From positions 1 to 39,431 of the IMG/VR virus record IMGVR_UViG_3300036859_000180: 39,431 nt of DNA, one strand, 5' to 3'. Numbering within the stretch: position 1 is the first letter of the stretch; every line of letters begins with the position of its first letter. Below the pieces are notes generated by a model, which searched no databases, was not told the origin of the DNA, and worked only from the letters and a program-made list of their open reading frames with translations. Positions 24,470 to 32,155 of the stretch are shown piece after piece. Both the position numbers and the translations under genes were made by a program. The DNA is from a virus.

Positions 24470-25156
24470 GTGGCGACCGTCTTCAAAGGCTCCGTCAACT
24501 CGACGACCAACAATGATTCGTACACGACAGGAACGTTCGCGACCGATGCGAGCAAAGTTCTCGTCGTCATCGCGATCTGTCAGGACACGACGACGAACCC
24601 GCTGACCATCTCCGACACGCTGGGCGCTCTGACGTGGACGAGCCAACTGCAAGTTGCTATCGGCGGTGGTTCATCGCGCGCGGCGATCTGGACGGCCCCT
24701 ACGGGAGCGGGCGACCCGTCGGGTGCCGTCCAGGTTCTCTGTACCGGGGATGATGCCACCGGGGCTTTCGTCACCGTGTGGCAGGTGGACGCGGATACGT
24801 CGTCACCCGTCACGCAGTTGAAGAACAATTCCGGGGCGGGGGGTACGACCCCCACGGCGACGTTCGATGCGAACACCCAGTCCGATTGCATCATCGTCGG
24901 CATGGTGAGCAACGGGAACAGCTCAGGTACGGGGCTCACGGAGCCGAGCGGTTACACGCTGGACGTTGGACCGGCGGGACACGCAACCCCGTCGTCCGGT
25001 TTTCACGGGTGGCATCACGATTCGCCTGGCGCGGTCGGTAGTGTCGCTAACGGTGGTAGTTCTGGTTCCGGGTGGGACATCTTCGCGGTTGAGGTAAACC
25101 CGGCAGCTGTCGCTGCCATTACCATGTCTGTAGGTCACATTTTGATTGGCTTCTAG
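24470..25156 (+). CDS. hypothetical beta-rich tail/surface protein
   Basis: 228 residues from GTG 24470, 6 nt after the beta-helix gene. Thr/Ser/Gly-rich strands throughout (VLVVIAICQDTTTNPLTIS, TATFDANTQSDCIIVGMVS), like Ig- or jelly-roll-type surface domains often found at fibre tips. No family is assigned. A GCCCTTGAC element begins at its stop codon. Confidence 0.65.
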   Translation: MATVFKGSVNSTTNNDSYTTGTFATDASKVLVVIAICQDTTTNPLTISDTLGALTWTSQLQVAIGGGSSRAAIWTAPTGAGDPSGAVQVLCTGDDATGAFVTVWQVDADTSSPVTQLKNNSGAGGTTPTATFDANTQSDCIIVGMVSNGNSSGTGLTEPSGYTLDVGPAGHATPSSGFHGWHHDSPGAVGSVANGGSSGSGWDIFAVEVNPAAVAAITMSVGHILIGF

Positions 25157-25164
25157 CCCTTGAC
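25156..25164 (+). promoter_or_regulatory. GCCCTTGAC element, copy 5
   Basis: Exact copy between two genes, ending 21 nt before ATG 25186. The variant at 28664 lies at almost the same distance from its gene. This conserved distance supports a function in expression of the gene that follows. Confidence 0.5.
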
Positions 25165-25185
25165 CAGCATGAGAAGTACTGACAT

Positions 25186-26052
25186 ATGGCATTGAGTCAG
25201 ACAACCCTCGTTCAGCGGTGTCGTTACGAGCTCGGGGACCGTCCCTGGGAAGATGCCTCCTGTTCGGCAGCTAATGCGACCTCGACCATCACCGGGGCTA
25301 CGGCGACTTTCTGGGAGAAGGGGGACATCGGGGAGTTCATCACGGACGGGGACACCTTCCTGACCATCTCCCTGGCGGCGACAACCATCACCGCCACCCG
25401 GTCCTACTGGGGTTCCACGGGGGCAGCACACACCTCGGAGCGCGTTCTCAAGAACCCCCGGTACACCTTCACGGAGATCACGAACGCCATCTCGGCGGTC
25501 ATCCAGGGAGAGTTGCTGTTCCCGAGGATTTACAAGAAAACGGCCGATACCATCACACCGGCCGCGACGACCACGACCTGGTACGACCTCGCTGCCGACG
25601 CACTGGCACTCATCGACGTGCGGCAGTTGTATGGAACAAATGATACCAAGGAGGGGCGATTCGGGGAGCGTCACGACCGACGTGTCAATCTGCGTCGAAA
25701 CATGACCACCTCTCTCGTTACCTCTGGGGTAGGCCTGCGGTTCCCCGATGGCTTCTTCCACGCCTCGAACACGGTGAACGTGGACTATGCAGCGCGGATC
25801 ACGGATGCGGTGTCGGGTGGCAACTATTCGGACCTGACGGATGGCGACTCTCTGGTCGAGGCTGTCATCTACGGGGCGGTGGCACACCTGGAGGGGGCGT
25901 TGGAGAACCGCAAGCCTCGCAAACCGCGGCAGGACCGAGAGACGCTGCGCGGTGCCGCCTACTTCCGGAGCAAGTTCGATGAGGCCGTGAACCGGGCCTC
26001 CAGCCAACTCCGGGCCGATAGTCCCCTATTGCCCGAGCTCAGCCACGGATGA
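25186..26052 (+). CDS. probable head-tail adaptor / tail tube-like protein
   Basis: 288 residues. The N-terminus ALSQTTLVQRCRYELGDRP is a helix typical of adaptor and short-tail gatekeeper proteins. Beta strands follow, and the C-terminal half is helical (FTEITNAISAVIQGELL, LVEAVIYGAVAHLEGALEN). It directly precedes the nozzle-like gene with a 4-nt overlap, the order seen for short-tail adaptor and nozzle genes. The family is inferred from layout. Confidence 0.6.
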   Translation: MALSQTTLVQRCRYELGDRPWEDASCSAANATSTITGATATFWEKGDIGEFITDGDTFLTISLAATTITATRSYWGSTGAAHTSERVLKNPRYTFTEITNAISAVIQGELLFPRIYKKTADTITPAATTTTWYDLAADALALIDVRQLYGTNDTKEGRFGERHDRRVNLRRNMTTSLVTSGVGLRFPDGFFHASNTVNVDYAARITDAVSGGNYSDLTDGDSLVEAVIYGAVAHLEGALENRKPRKPRQDRETLRGAAYFRSKFDEAVNRASSQLRADSPLLPELSHG

Positions 26053-28031
26053 TAAACGATAGCGCACACGTCAAGATCGGTAGCGTCACCTACGTCATCG
26101 CTGAGGACGAGGAGCCGCACTACAACCACAGCTTCGAATCACTGTTCGCACCGGCCTCCTCCATCGCCGGAGAAATCGCTAAGGACCAGTTGCGACCCGA
26201 GAAGATCCTGTGGTCCATCACAGACTGGATCGGGGGAGAGGGCGGGCGTATCTATTACCCGCAAGACCCGACCCGCTATGACCTTGCATCCCTGATGAAC
26301 CCCACGGTGCGGGGGCAACTCACCACTCGGACAGAGCGACGCCGCTCGGCCGTGGCACGGGCCGGGGCCAATGCAGACACGGCCAGTAGGCCCGCGGGGA
26401 TCTCGACCTACGGCTCCGCACTCATCGCGTGGGAAGACAACATCATCGCCTCAACCGACGCGATTACCTGGGCGTCCGCGCAGGATGTCACCCCAGCCAT
26501 GAGCGGTGCGAGTTACGCAGACGCCATCGCGGATGGCATTAATGCGGCATTCCTTCCATCAGCGGGTGGGGCAGCAGATGCGATCCCGGTAGTAACTGCA
26601 GACGTGGCTACTAATGCCTGGGCCGATGCACAGACTGGTACCGAGCCCAATCCCCCCATGGTTGCAGCAGTCCTCAATGGTGTCCCCTATACCCTTGGTG
26701 AGACGGGGACCCAGTTCAAGCTCTTGAAGAAGGACACCATCATGGACGACGCGGGCAACTGGGGTGCTACCATCGTCTTTGATACGGACATCATTCCGGG
26801 TGGCACATGGGGGACTAACCACTGGACCTCTATCGTGTCCGCTGAGACTGCGCTCTATTTCAGTTTCTCCACTCTATCAACCGGTTATATCTGGGAGCTT
26901 CGGGCAGATATCGGTCGCCCCTTCTGGACGGCCCCCCCCGGCTTCGTCATCAAGAAACTGATTTACCAGCAGGGCGTTCTATTCATCCTTGGGAACCGGC
27001 AGGCAGCGGGTAAGCAGTTCGCGGAACTTCACGCTATCCCACTTCAAACACAATCCCCCGACCTGATCGCCTCGCCACGGAAGCATCAGAACACAGAAGT
27101 GAAGGACTTCTCCATCGGGTGTGCCGGCCCCGATGCTTACCTGTTCTGTGCCGATGCCACCAGTGGCAAGATCTTTCTCTACGACATCCGGAACGACGGT
27201 CTCCACCTGTTTGATGATCTGGCAAACGGTGGTACGGGCGATGGCATGGACTTCGTGGTTGGAACCGACAAGCTCGCGTTCCTTGCGATGCACGGCAGCC
27301 GGCTCTTCGGGGCTACATGGGAACCCTCAACTGGGGCCGATACTAGTCTCCAGGTGTTCTCCTACGACGACCTGGAGCCCGCCAACCGGGACGACTCGCA
27401 GGCCATCAGCGCCACCCTGGAGACGGCCGAATGGGACATGGGGCTGCCGATGGAACTCAAGGCACTAAACGGTTTCTACGTCACATTCAAGGTAACCGAC
27501 TCGGGGACCACATCGGGGCTGGTCGCCAATAGTCGAATCAAGATCTCCTACTCCACCGACGATTCCGCCTATACAGACCTAACGGTTATCACCTCGGCCA
27601 CAACCCCAACGGGGGCCAAGGGCCGGGTGTTTCAGCAGGTCTCGACCGGCTCCAGCACCGTTCTATTCAGTCGGCTCAAGGTGAAGATCACCCTGGACAA
27701 CAACTCGACAGCCGTGGCCCCGCCCATCGTGTTCAGTGTGGTGGCAGATACGCAGCCGATGGCCTATGCCGAATACTGGGACATGGTGGTCAGGGTCGAG
27801 GACGAGAACTCGAACGAACGGCCGCTCTCCCGCGCCAATGACGGGTCCTTCCTGCGGGACAACCTCGAAGACCTCGCCACGAACAAGTCCATCGTGACGC
27901 TACTCGATGGTTACCGCTATCAACAGCCCGACCGCTATACGACCCACACCGTCATGGTCGAACAGATCGGTGACGATATCCGCACGCTGGGCGAAGGCGT
28001 GATGCGGGTGCGAATGCGGGCCATCGCGTGA
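26049..28031 (+). CDS. probable tail nozzle protein, beta-propeller type
   Basis: 660 residues with repeated four-strand blade-like segments across the middle (VAAVLNGVPYTLGETG, TALYFSFSTLSTGYIWELR, GVLFILGNRQAAGKQFAEL, DAYLFCADATSGKIFLYD, KLAFLAMHGSRLFGATW). The blades are followed by an Ig-like part with FKVTDSGTTSG and a C-terminal strand pair. This fits the propeller nozzle at the tip of short tails. No tape measure is found in the window, which agrees. It overlaps both neighbours by 4 nt. Confidence 0.65.
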   Translation: MINDSAHVKIGSVTYVIAEDEEPHYNHSFESLFAPASSIAGEIAKDQLRPEKILWSITDWIGGEGGRIYYPQDPTRYDLASLMNPTVRGQLTTRTERRRSAVARAGANADTASRPAGISTYGSALIAWEDNIIASTDAITWASAQDVTPAMSGASYADAIADGINAAFLPSAGGAADAIPVVTADVATNAWADAQTGTEPNPPMVAAVLNGVPYTLGETGTQFKLLKKDTIMDDAGNWGATIVFDTDIIPGGTWGTNHWTSIVSAETALYFSFSTLSTGYIWELRADIGRPFWTAPPGFVIKKLIYQQGVLFILGNRQAAGKQFAELHAIPLQTQSPDLIASPRKHQNTEVKDFSIGCAGPDAYLFCADATSGKIFLYDIRNDGLHLFDDLANGGTGDGMDFVVGTDKLAFLAMHGSRLFGATWEPSTGADTSLQVFSYDDLEPANRDDSQAISATLETAEWDMGLPMELKALNGFYVTFKVTDSGTTSGLVANSRIKISYSTDDSAYTDLTVITSATTPTGAKGRVFQQVSTGSSTVLFSRLKVKITLDNNSTAVAPPIVFSVVADTQPMAYAEYWDMVVRVEDENSNERPLSRANDGSFLRDNLEDLATNKSIVTLLDGYRYQQPDRYTTHTVMVEQIGDDIRTLGEGVMRVRMRAIA

Positions 28032-28660
28032 GCCCGATTCCCAAGACCCGACTACCGGACCTAGTTACCGACCCTCGCCGGGACGTGCTGTCGGACCAGC
28101 GAGCTCGCAACCAATACCTTGTGTCTCGGTATACCACTCAGCACACCACGCTGGCCGTCAATGAGACGCTGACGTTTACCACGACGGAGTTGCTGCGCAT
28201 CCGCGGGGCTCAGGTTCAGACTGTCTCGGGGGGGACTATCACCGTGCAGGTCCAGGCGAACGGGAGGGACCTATTCGACGACACGGTGCGACCTATCTCC
28301 GGTGCGGCACCCCAAGAGGTAACCCACCTGTACACGATCCCTGCGGGCAGCGCGGTCTCGACAATCGTGGAGGCTACCTCTGGTGTCCCTACGGGGACCG
28401 CGAACATCATCGTCAATGTGGAACCATTCGAGGTGCTTCCCAAGCCCGCCATCGCGCTCATAGGCCGGGATCGGCTGCGTCTATCGAGGCGTATCGAGGC
28501 CCAACAGATCGATGCCGTTAGGCGTTCAACCATCAGGGTTGCCGGGGACCAGACCGAGGCAGGTCAGGGACAGGTTGAACAGGTAAGGAATCGGGTGGGA
28601 CGCAATGCCCGCTCCCTTGTGTATCCCGGTCGGTATGCCTTCCGCGGCGGAAGGCGCTAA
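28028..28660 (+). CDS. hypothetical virion protein (210 aa)
   Basis: ATGA-type overlap with the nozzle gene (GTG 28028). Residues 45-140 form a beta sandwich (LTFTTTELLRIRGAQVQTV, NIIVNVEPFEVLP), and the C-terminal 60 residues are Arg-rich and helical. It is probably the last structural gene. Followed by 32 nt containing a variant of the GCCCTTGAC element. Confidence 0.65.
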   Translation: MSPIPKTRLPDLVTDPRRDVLSDQRARNQYLVSRYTTQHTTLAVNETLTFTTTELLRIRGAQVQTVSGGTITVQVQANGRDLFDDTVRPISGAAPQEVTHLYTIPAGSAVSTIVEATSGVPTGTANIIVNVEPFEVLPKPAIALIGRDRLRLSRRIEAQQIDAVRRSTIRVAGDQTEAGQGQVEQVRNRVGRNARSLVYPGRYAFRGGRR

Positions 28661-28663
28661 TCC

Positions 28664-28672
28664 GCCCTGGAC
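28664..28672 (+). promoter_or_regulatory. variant of the GCCCTTGAC element (GCCCTGGAC)
   Basis: One base differs. It lies in the short gap before ATG 28693, 20 nt from it. CCTTAG follows 11 nt later, at the same spacing as after copy 2 (1025). It marks the start of the lysis/accessory block. Confidence 0.4.
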
Positions 28673-28692
28673 GCAACCCCCATCCTTAGTCC

Positions 28693-29139
28693 ATGTCTGA
28701 GGAGTTCACGGAGCAACCCGACGGAAGGATGGTCGCTGGACCACCCACCGTAGCCAGCCTTGACCTGGGTAAGCCGGACACTGGTACCGGGCTTCGCCGC
28801 CTCCTGGTGATTGGTTTCACCATAACGCTAGGGATTGCGATGTTCATTGCCGGGCGCTCTGCTGCCCCTACTCCCGATCTGCCGTGGCAGGAAGTCGCGA
28901 TTAGCCGAGCCACTGAAGGCTGTCTCCCGGTCCTCCTCGTCGAATCCGTTGCGAGGGCGGAACAAGTGGATCAGCTGAACACGAACCTAGAACAGAAGGC
29001 GTCTCAGCTAAAGGATGGCATCGAGGACGCCACCAACATCGAGACCCACATCCTGCCGATGCCCCCCAATAGCGTCATATCCAAGACATACCCCGACGCG
29101 ACACACATCGGCATCCTCACGCTGGAAAGGTGCTTATGA
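28693..29139 (+). CDS. single-pass membrane protein (148 aa)
   Basis: A cytoplasmic N-tail of about 36 residues, one membrane helix (LLVIGFTITLGIAMFIAG), then about 90 residues outside with a helix (EQVDQLNTNLEQKASQLKDG) and two cysteines (77 and 147), which could pair. First gene of the lysis block, so a spanin- or antiholin-like role is possible but unproven. Confidence 0.7.
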   Translation: MSEEFTEQPDGRMVAGPPTVASLDLGKPDTGTGLRRLLVIGFTITLGIAMFIAGRSAAPTPDLPWQEVAISRATEGCLPVLLVESVARAEQVDQLNTNLEQKASQLKDGIEDATNIETHILPMPPNSVISKTYPDATHIGILTLERCL

Positions 29140-29343
29140 ATGCCGAACGGGCCGTTTGTGAGTGCGGGGGAAGCGAGCCTGATGGATGTGATGGCGAGGG
29201 TTGCAGCACTACATGCTGCCGTGAGGGAGATCAACAAGCATCTGACGTGGATAGACGACAAGCTCTACGAGCAGGCGAGACAAGATCGTGGACCTACCCC
29301 GATGTCTACGTTCAGTGGGACTCCTTCTGGAGAGACTGAATGA
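29140..29343 (+). CDS. hypothetical amphipathic-helix protein (67 aa)
   Basis: One long amphipathic helix (LMDVMARVAALHAAVREINK) and a Ser/Thr/Pro tail. The start is one base after the previous stop and the stop overlaps the endolysin start as ATGA. A competing frame from 29136 is Cys-rich but lacks helix logic. Probably a small partner of lysis proteins or a tail accessory. Confidence 0.6.
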   Translation: MPNGPFVSAGEASLMDVMARVAALHAAVREINKHLTWIDDKLYEQARQDRGPTPMSTFSGTPSGETE

Positions 29344-29795
29344 GCAACTGCTCAGATGGCGACTTCAAAACCCCATACGGAATGGTGACCGCTCGCTACC
29401 CCGGGCGCGTCAAGCCTCCACCTAACCTCCAGTCCTATCATCAGGACGGAGGCGGAACGGTGACGCTACAGGGTCCCGCGCTGCGCTCGTTCCGTGAGGC
29501 GGAGAAGGCAGCAACCCCACGGCGTATGCGTCGAAAGGGGAAGGTGCTTCCGATCCTCATCACGGGCGTTGGCTACCGTAGCTACACGCTCCAGGCGACG
29601 TACTACAAGTCGGACAGCTCTGGTCGCTATGCAAACCCGGACTGTTCGCTGCACTGCGAGGCGTTGGCCATCGACATCGACATGCGACAGGGCATCCTGC
29701 GACGCAAGCGCATCGCGTATCACTTGAAGAAGCGGGGCTGGCACTACGGCGTGTCGGGAGAATCCTGGCACACGTCGTTCAGGCTGTCGGGCTGA
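29340..29795 (+). CDS. endolysin, M15-type zinc peptidase (VanY/carboxypeptidase-like)
   Basis: 151 residues. The zinc site is SLHCEALAIDID (H105, D112), matching SxHxxGxAxD with Ala in place of Gly, followed by WHYG and the final SGESWHTSF with E141 and H144. It would cut a peptide bond in the peptidoglycan stem. No separate wall-binding domain or signal peptide is present, so a holin must let it out. Overlaps its neighbours by 4 nt and 1 nt. Confidence 0.85.
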   Translation: MSNCSDGDFKTPYGMVTARYPGRVKPPPNLQSYHQDGGGTVTLQGPALRSFREAEKAATPRRMRRKGKVLPILITGVGYRSYTLQATYYKSDSSGRYANPDCSLHCEALAIDIDMRQGILRRKRIAYHLKKRGWHYGVSGESWHTSFRLSG

Positions 29796-29974
29796 TGGAC
29801 TTCATCCTGCTCCTTGGTCTAGCCGCGCTGGCAGCCGTTCTGACGATCAAGGGCGTTCTCTGGGCCAAGAAACAGGACCGCAGCGGAGAACGTATCCACA
29901 GCAAGCGGGCACGCCAGCGCATCGACGCCATGTTCGAGGACATCATCAAGCCGCTGAGGAAGAACGATGAGTGA
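29795..29974 (+). CDS. N-terminal TM microprotein (59 aa)
   Basis: One membrane helix at residues 3-22 (FILLLGLAALAAVLTIKGVL), then a basic, charged helix to the end (KKQDRSGERIHSKRARQRI). Starts in TGATG overlap with the endolysin. Candidate holin partner or pinholin-like peptide, from location and topology only. Confidence 0.65.
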   Translation: MDFILLLGLAALAAVLTIKGVLWAKKQDRSGERIHSKRARQRIDAMFEDIIKPLRKNDE

Positions 29975-30140
29975 GTCCGACTGCCTCGAATGTGGGGCAC
30001 CCTGCGAGAGCCAGGGGGGCCATGAGATGAACGGCGTGGACTTCGATGGTAAGGAGGCGCTGTTCTGGGTGGACCGCATCCTCTGCGCTGCCGGCCACCG
30101 CTACTGCCTCGTGGATGAGAACCGGACGGTAAAGCTGTGA
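29967..30140 (+). CDS. zinc-ribbon microprotein (57 aa)
   Basis: CLECGAPC at 6-13, then CAAGHRYC at 40-47: two Cys clusters suggesting one zinc site. Overlaps the previous gene by 8 nt and the next by 4 nt. Role unknown. Confidence 0.65.
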   Translation: MSESDCLECGAPCESQGGHEMNGVDFDGKEALFWVDRILCAAGHRYCLVDENRTVKL

Positions 30141-30406
30141 CCGAACCCGAGAATGGTACGACTGTCCGGATAACCCTAAAGGATGTCTACTCGCTGGTTC
30201 AGGAAGTTCAGAAAGACCTGTCGAAGGGCCTTGGGCAGATGGAGTCTCACGTCGCACAGCCGAACCATGCAGGGACACAGGGGGAACTCACCGACCATGA
30301 ACAGCGCATCCGTAAGCTGGAGAAGGTTGCATGGGCCGCACTTGGGATCGCCGTAGTCGTGGAACCAGCACTCGCCATCTTCTTCTACATCGCGCAGAAT
30401 CAATGA
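30137..30406 (+). CDS. XhlA-like holin accessory protein
   Basis: 89 residues from GTG 30137. A charged helix (TLKDVYSLVQEVQKDLSKG) and coiled coil (TDHEQRIRKLEKV) precede one C-terminal membrane helix (AALGIAVVVEPALAIFFYI). This is the layout of XhlA-type lysis proteins, which work with a holin. Linked by GTGA and ATGA overlaps. Confidence 0.7.
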   Translation: MTEPENGTTVRITLKDVYSLVQEVQKDLSKGLGQMESHVAQPNHAGTQGELTDHEQRIRKLEKVAWAALGIAVVVEPALAIFFYIAQNQ

Positions 30407-30609
30407 CCGGGCCCGACACGCCCCCCGAAGTTCCTGAACCCGGTGACGTGGACTTCCCCGACTCAGTCCTACCCGAAGCCCACTCGGTCACGCTGGTCTG
30501 TCCCGAATGCGGTGAGCTCATCCGGATTCGAGATGTGCATGCGTACGTGCTGTCGAACCACCTCGCGGTGTGTGCCGAGCTGGCCTTGCTCAACGGAGCC
30601 GATGACTGA
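30403..30609 (+). CDS. zinc-finger protein (68 aa)
   Basis: An acidic, Pro-rich first 30 residues, then LVCPECGELIRIRDVHAYVL with a later H and C (C-x2-C...H...C), a probable zinc finger. It overlaps both neighbours by 1-4 nt. Function unknown. Confidence 0.65.
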   Translation: MTGPDTPPEVPEPGDVDFPDSVLPEAHSVTLVCPECGELIRIRDVHAYVLSNHLAVCAELALLNGADD

Positions 30610-30749
30610 TGAAGTATCGAACCATCCGATTCGCTTGGGCTTTCGGCCGGTTGTATGGCTGGCCCCTCCATCGCCGCATCATGTTTGCCCTAGGGTACCG
30701 AGTGCGGTTAGGCCAGCACACCACTGGGCGGGAACGAGCCGACCAATGA
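30609..30749 (+). CDS. small basic aromatic protein (46 aa)
   Basis: MKYRTIRFAWAFGRLYGWPL followed by HRRIMFALGYRVRLG: Arg- and aromatic-rich, could lie along a membrane or bind nucleic acid. TGATG start and ATGA stop overlaps support translation. No family is recognised. Confidence 0.55.
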   Translation: MKYRTIRFAWAFGRLYGWPLHRRIMFALGYRVRLGQHTTGRERADQ

Positions 30750-30949
30750 TTCCCTACGCGTTCCCCAGCCGCATGCCCACCTTCACCGATCCCCAGCGTT
30801 GGGGCCTGTGTCGGTGCTCTTGTCATGAGCAGGCCTATGAGGATGACCCGTTCAGTGGTCGTCCCGCTTCCGACGAACACGGACTATGCCAGTCCTGCGC
30901 CGATGAGGCGTATCTGCCATGGACGACCACGTTAGACCTGTTGACATGA
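30746..30949 (+). CDS. zinc-ribbon protein (67 aa)
   Basis: CRCSCHEQ and later CQSCADEAY give four to five Cys and one His for zinc. ATGA overlap with the gene before. Function unknown. Confidence 0.65.
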   Translation: MIPYAFPSRMPTFTDPQRWGLCRCSCHEQAYEDDPFSGRPASDEHGLCQSCADEAYLPWTTTLDLLT

Positions 30950-31287
30950 ACACGACGACGCCCATGAACACAACGACGACCACGTCGGTGCCGACAGAGA
31001 TGCATTCATTTTGGGATGGCTCGATGCAGGTTTGGCATTTCGGTCCCTTGTTGGGGTGTGGAATCTGCAATCCGCTTCGCGGATATTGTCGCGCTGTCGT
31101 TGTTGCGGATGTTCCCCATGAACAGAGGAGACCTCCCTCCGCCGCCCGGAGAGTTCATGACCTCCGAACAGATCGTGGCGACCATCCGCGACCACTGGGT
31201 AGAGAACCTGGGGGCCACCCCAGAAGAGGCCGGGCTACGCGCCGAACGAGACTTCATGCACATGCTCGCCACCGACTCCATCCGTGA
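30946..31287 (+). CDS. doubtful Cys-containing gene, 3' half probably not coding
   Basis: ATG 30946 overlaps the previous stop (ATGA). The first 50 residues look protein-like (Thr-rich, then WHFGPLLGCGICNPLRGYC). After about 31110 the frame is Arg/His/Pro-rich and lies over the true gene at 31157 in another frame. Either the gene ends in a shadow or a base change has removed an earlier stop. A hairpin ATCCGC-TTC-GCGGAT lies at 31070-31084. The region is less GC-rich than its surroundings. Confidence 0.35.
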   Translation: MNTTTPMNTTTTTSVPTEMHSFWDGSMQVWHFGPLLGCGICNPLRGYCRAVVVADVPHEQRRPPSAARRVHDLRTDRGDHPRPLGREPGGHPRRGRATRRTRLHAHARHRLHP

Positions 31288-31381
31288 ATGGGGATTTTCA
31301 GATACAGGCGAGACTTTGTATGAACCACACGCGACGCCCGTTGCTCGAGCCATCGTGTACGTCCTCGTACGAGACAAGTAA
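31157..31381 (+). CDS. hypothetical helical protein (74 aa)
   Basis: ATG 31157 with CGGAGAG 4 nt before; an upstream in-frame ATG at 31118 has no ribosome binding site. Helix TSEQIVATIRDHWVENLG and a second helix near the end (VARAIVYVLVRDK). No family is recognised. The holin gene starts 10 nt after its stop. Confidence 0.65.
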   Translation: MTSEQIVATIRDHWVENLGATPEEAGLRAERDFMHMLATDSIREWGFSDTGETLYEPHATPVARAIVYVLVRDK

Positions 31382-31391
31382 AGGAGAAGGC

Positions 31392-31586
31392 ATGCTGGAT
31401 AAGATCCTTTCGGCGTTGTCCGCAACCGTTCGAGATATCCTTCTGGCCGGCGTGGCTGCGGCCTCGGGCTATCTCCTTAGCCAGGAACTACCGAAGAACT
31501 GGGATGAAGCTAAGGCCCTCGTAGTCGCCGCCCTTTACATGGGTCTGCGTACCGCCGTCGCCTTCGCCGTCACCCTGCTCAAGTGA
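31392..31586 (+). CDS. holin, two-TM
   Basis: 64 residues behind AAAGGAGAAG. Two hydrophobic helices (ILLAGVAAASGYLLS and LVVAALYMGLRTAVAFAVTLL) joined by a short charged loop (QELPKNWDEAK): a standard small holin layout, close to the endolysin. It would form the membrane lesion for release of the M15 enzyme. Confidence 0.75.
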   Translation: MLDKILSALSATVRDILLAGVAAASGYLLSQELPKNWDEAKALVVAALYMGLRTAVAFAVTLLK

Positions 31587-31708
31587 ACGAGCCCGTTTGC
31601 CCCCGATGTGGGCGAGATATCGACCCCGACGATCTGCACACCGGCATCTGTTGGTCCTGTGGACTCATGGTGGATATGGATCGAGTCGTTGAGGAGACCT
31701 ATCGGTGA
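31583..31708 (+). CDS. zinc-ribbon microprotein (41 aa)
   Basis: GTG start in GTGA overlap with the holin. PVCPRCGRDI and GICWSCGLM give two CxxC pairs 17 residues apart, a minimal zinc ribbon. It ends in GTGA overlap with another one. Confidence 0.7.
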   Translation: MNEPVCPRCGRDIDPDDLHTGICWSCGLMVDMDRVVEETYR

Positions 31709-31848
31709 AGTACGTCTTCCGTTGCCGTACCTGCCCGGTATCCAAGGAAACGATGGTCCGCAGTCCTGCACCGAAGTGCGCCAGGTGCGGCAGGGACATG
31801 CCCAGGGACTACCAATCGGAGGCGGTGAATGTCCAGCATGTCCGGTGA
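31705..31848 (+). CDS. zinc-ribbon microprotein (47 aa)
   Basis: GTG start. FRCRTC and KCARCGRDM form two CxxC pairs, like the regulatory FmdB-type ribbons, though much shorter. It overlaps the next gene by 20 nt. Confidence 0.7.
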   Translation: MKYVFRCRTCPVSKETMVRSPAPKCARCGRDMPRDYQSEAVNVQHVR

Positions 31849-32155
31849 CTACGGGATCGAGGACATCATCGAGGAGTTGTCGGAACTCATCCGAGCGACC
31901 CTGTTAGACGGACAACGCAAGCGGGCACCGTCCTACTGGAAGAACGATCCCGGCCATGTGGACGCGCTGCATCGTCATCTCGTGCGCTACGACTTGGGCG
32001 AGCTCGTAGATGAGGACTCAAAGGCTCACCCACTGGCACACGCCGGAACCCGTGCGCTCATGCAGGCATATCAGGAGATACAGCCCGAAGGCGTGGAACT
32101 GGCTCTACGCCATGCGCAGGAGAGACGGGGGACACTTGCACGGCCCTGGTCCTAG
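31829..32155 (+). CDS. hypothetical protein (108 aa)
   Basis: ATG 31829 behind CGGAGGCGG. An acidic N-terminus (GIEDIIEELSELIRATLLDG) and a second helix rich in Ala (AHAGTRALMQAYQEI). It may modulate the protease encoded next, whose likely start lies 20 nt before this stop. No family is recognised. Confidence 0.65.
   Translation: MSSMSGDYGIEDIIEELSELIRATLLDGQRKRAPSYWKNDPGHVDALHRHLVRYDLGELVDEDSKAHPLAHAGTRALMQAYQEIQPEGVELALRHAQERRGTLARPWS

Noticed and set aside
401-25164. GCCCTTGAC copies as ordinary sigma-70 promoters
   Set aside because: No TANNNT at 16-18 nt from the -35-like part; only a shorter, loosely conserved TAG-containing element is present.
29136-29339. Cys-rich frame overlapping the 29140 gene
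   Set aside because: The 29140 frame has a good amphipathic helix and ends in an ATGA overlap with the endolysin, so the Cys-rich frame is likely a shadow.
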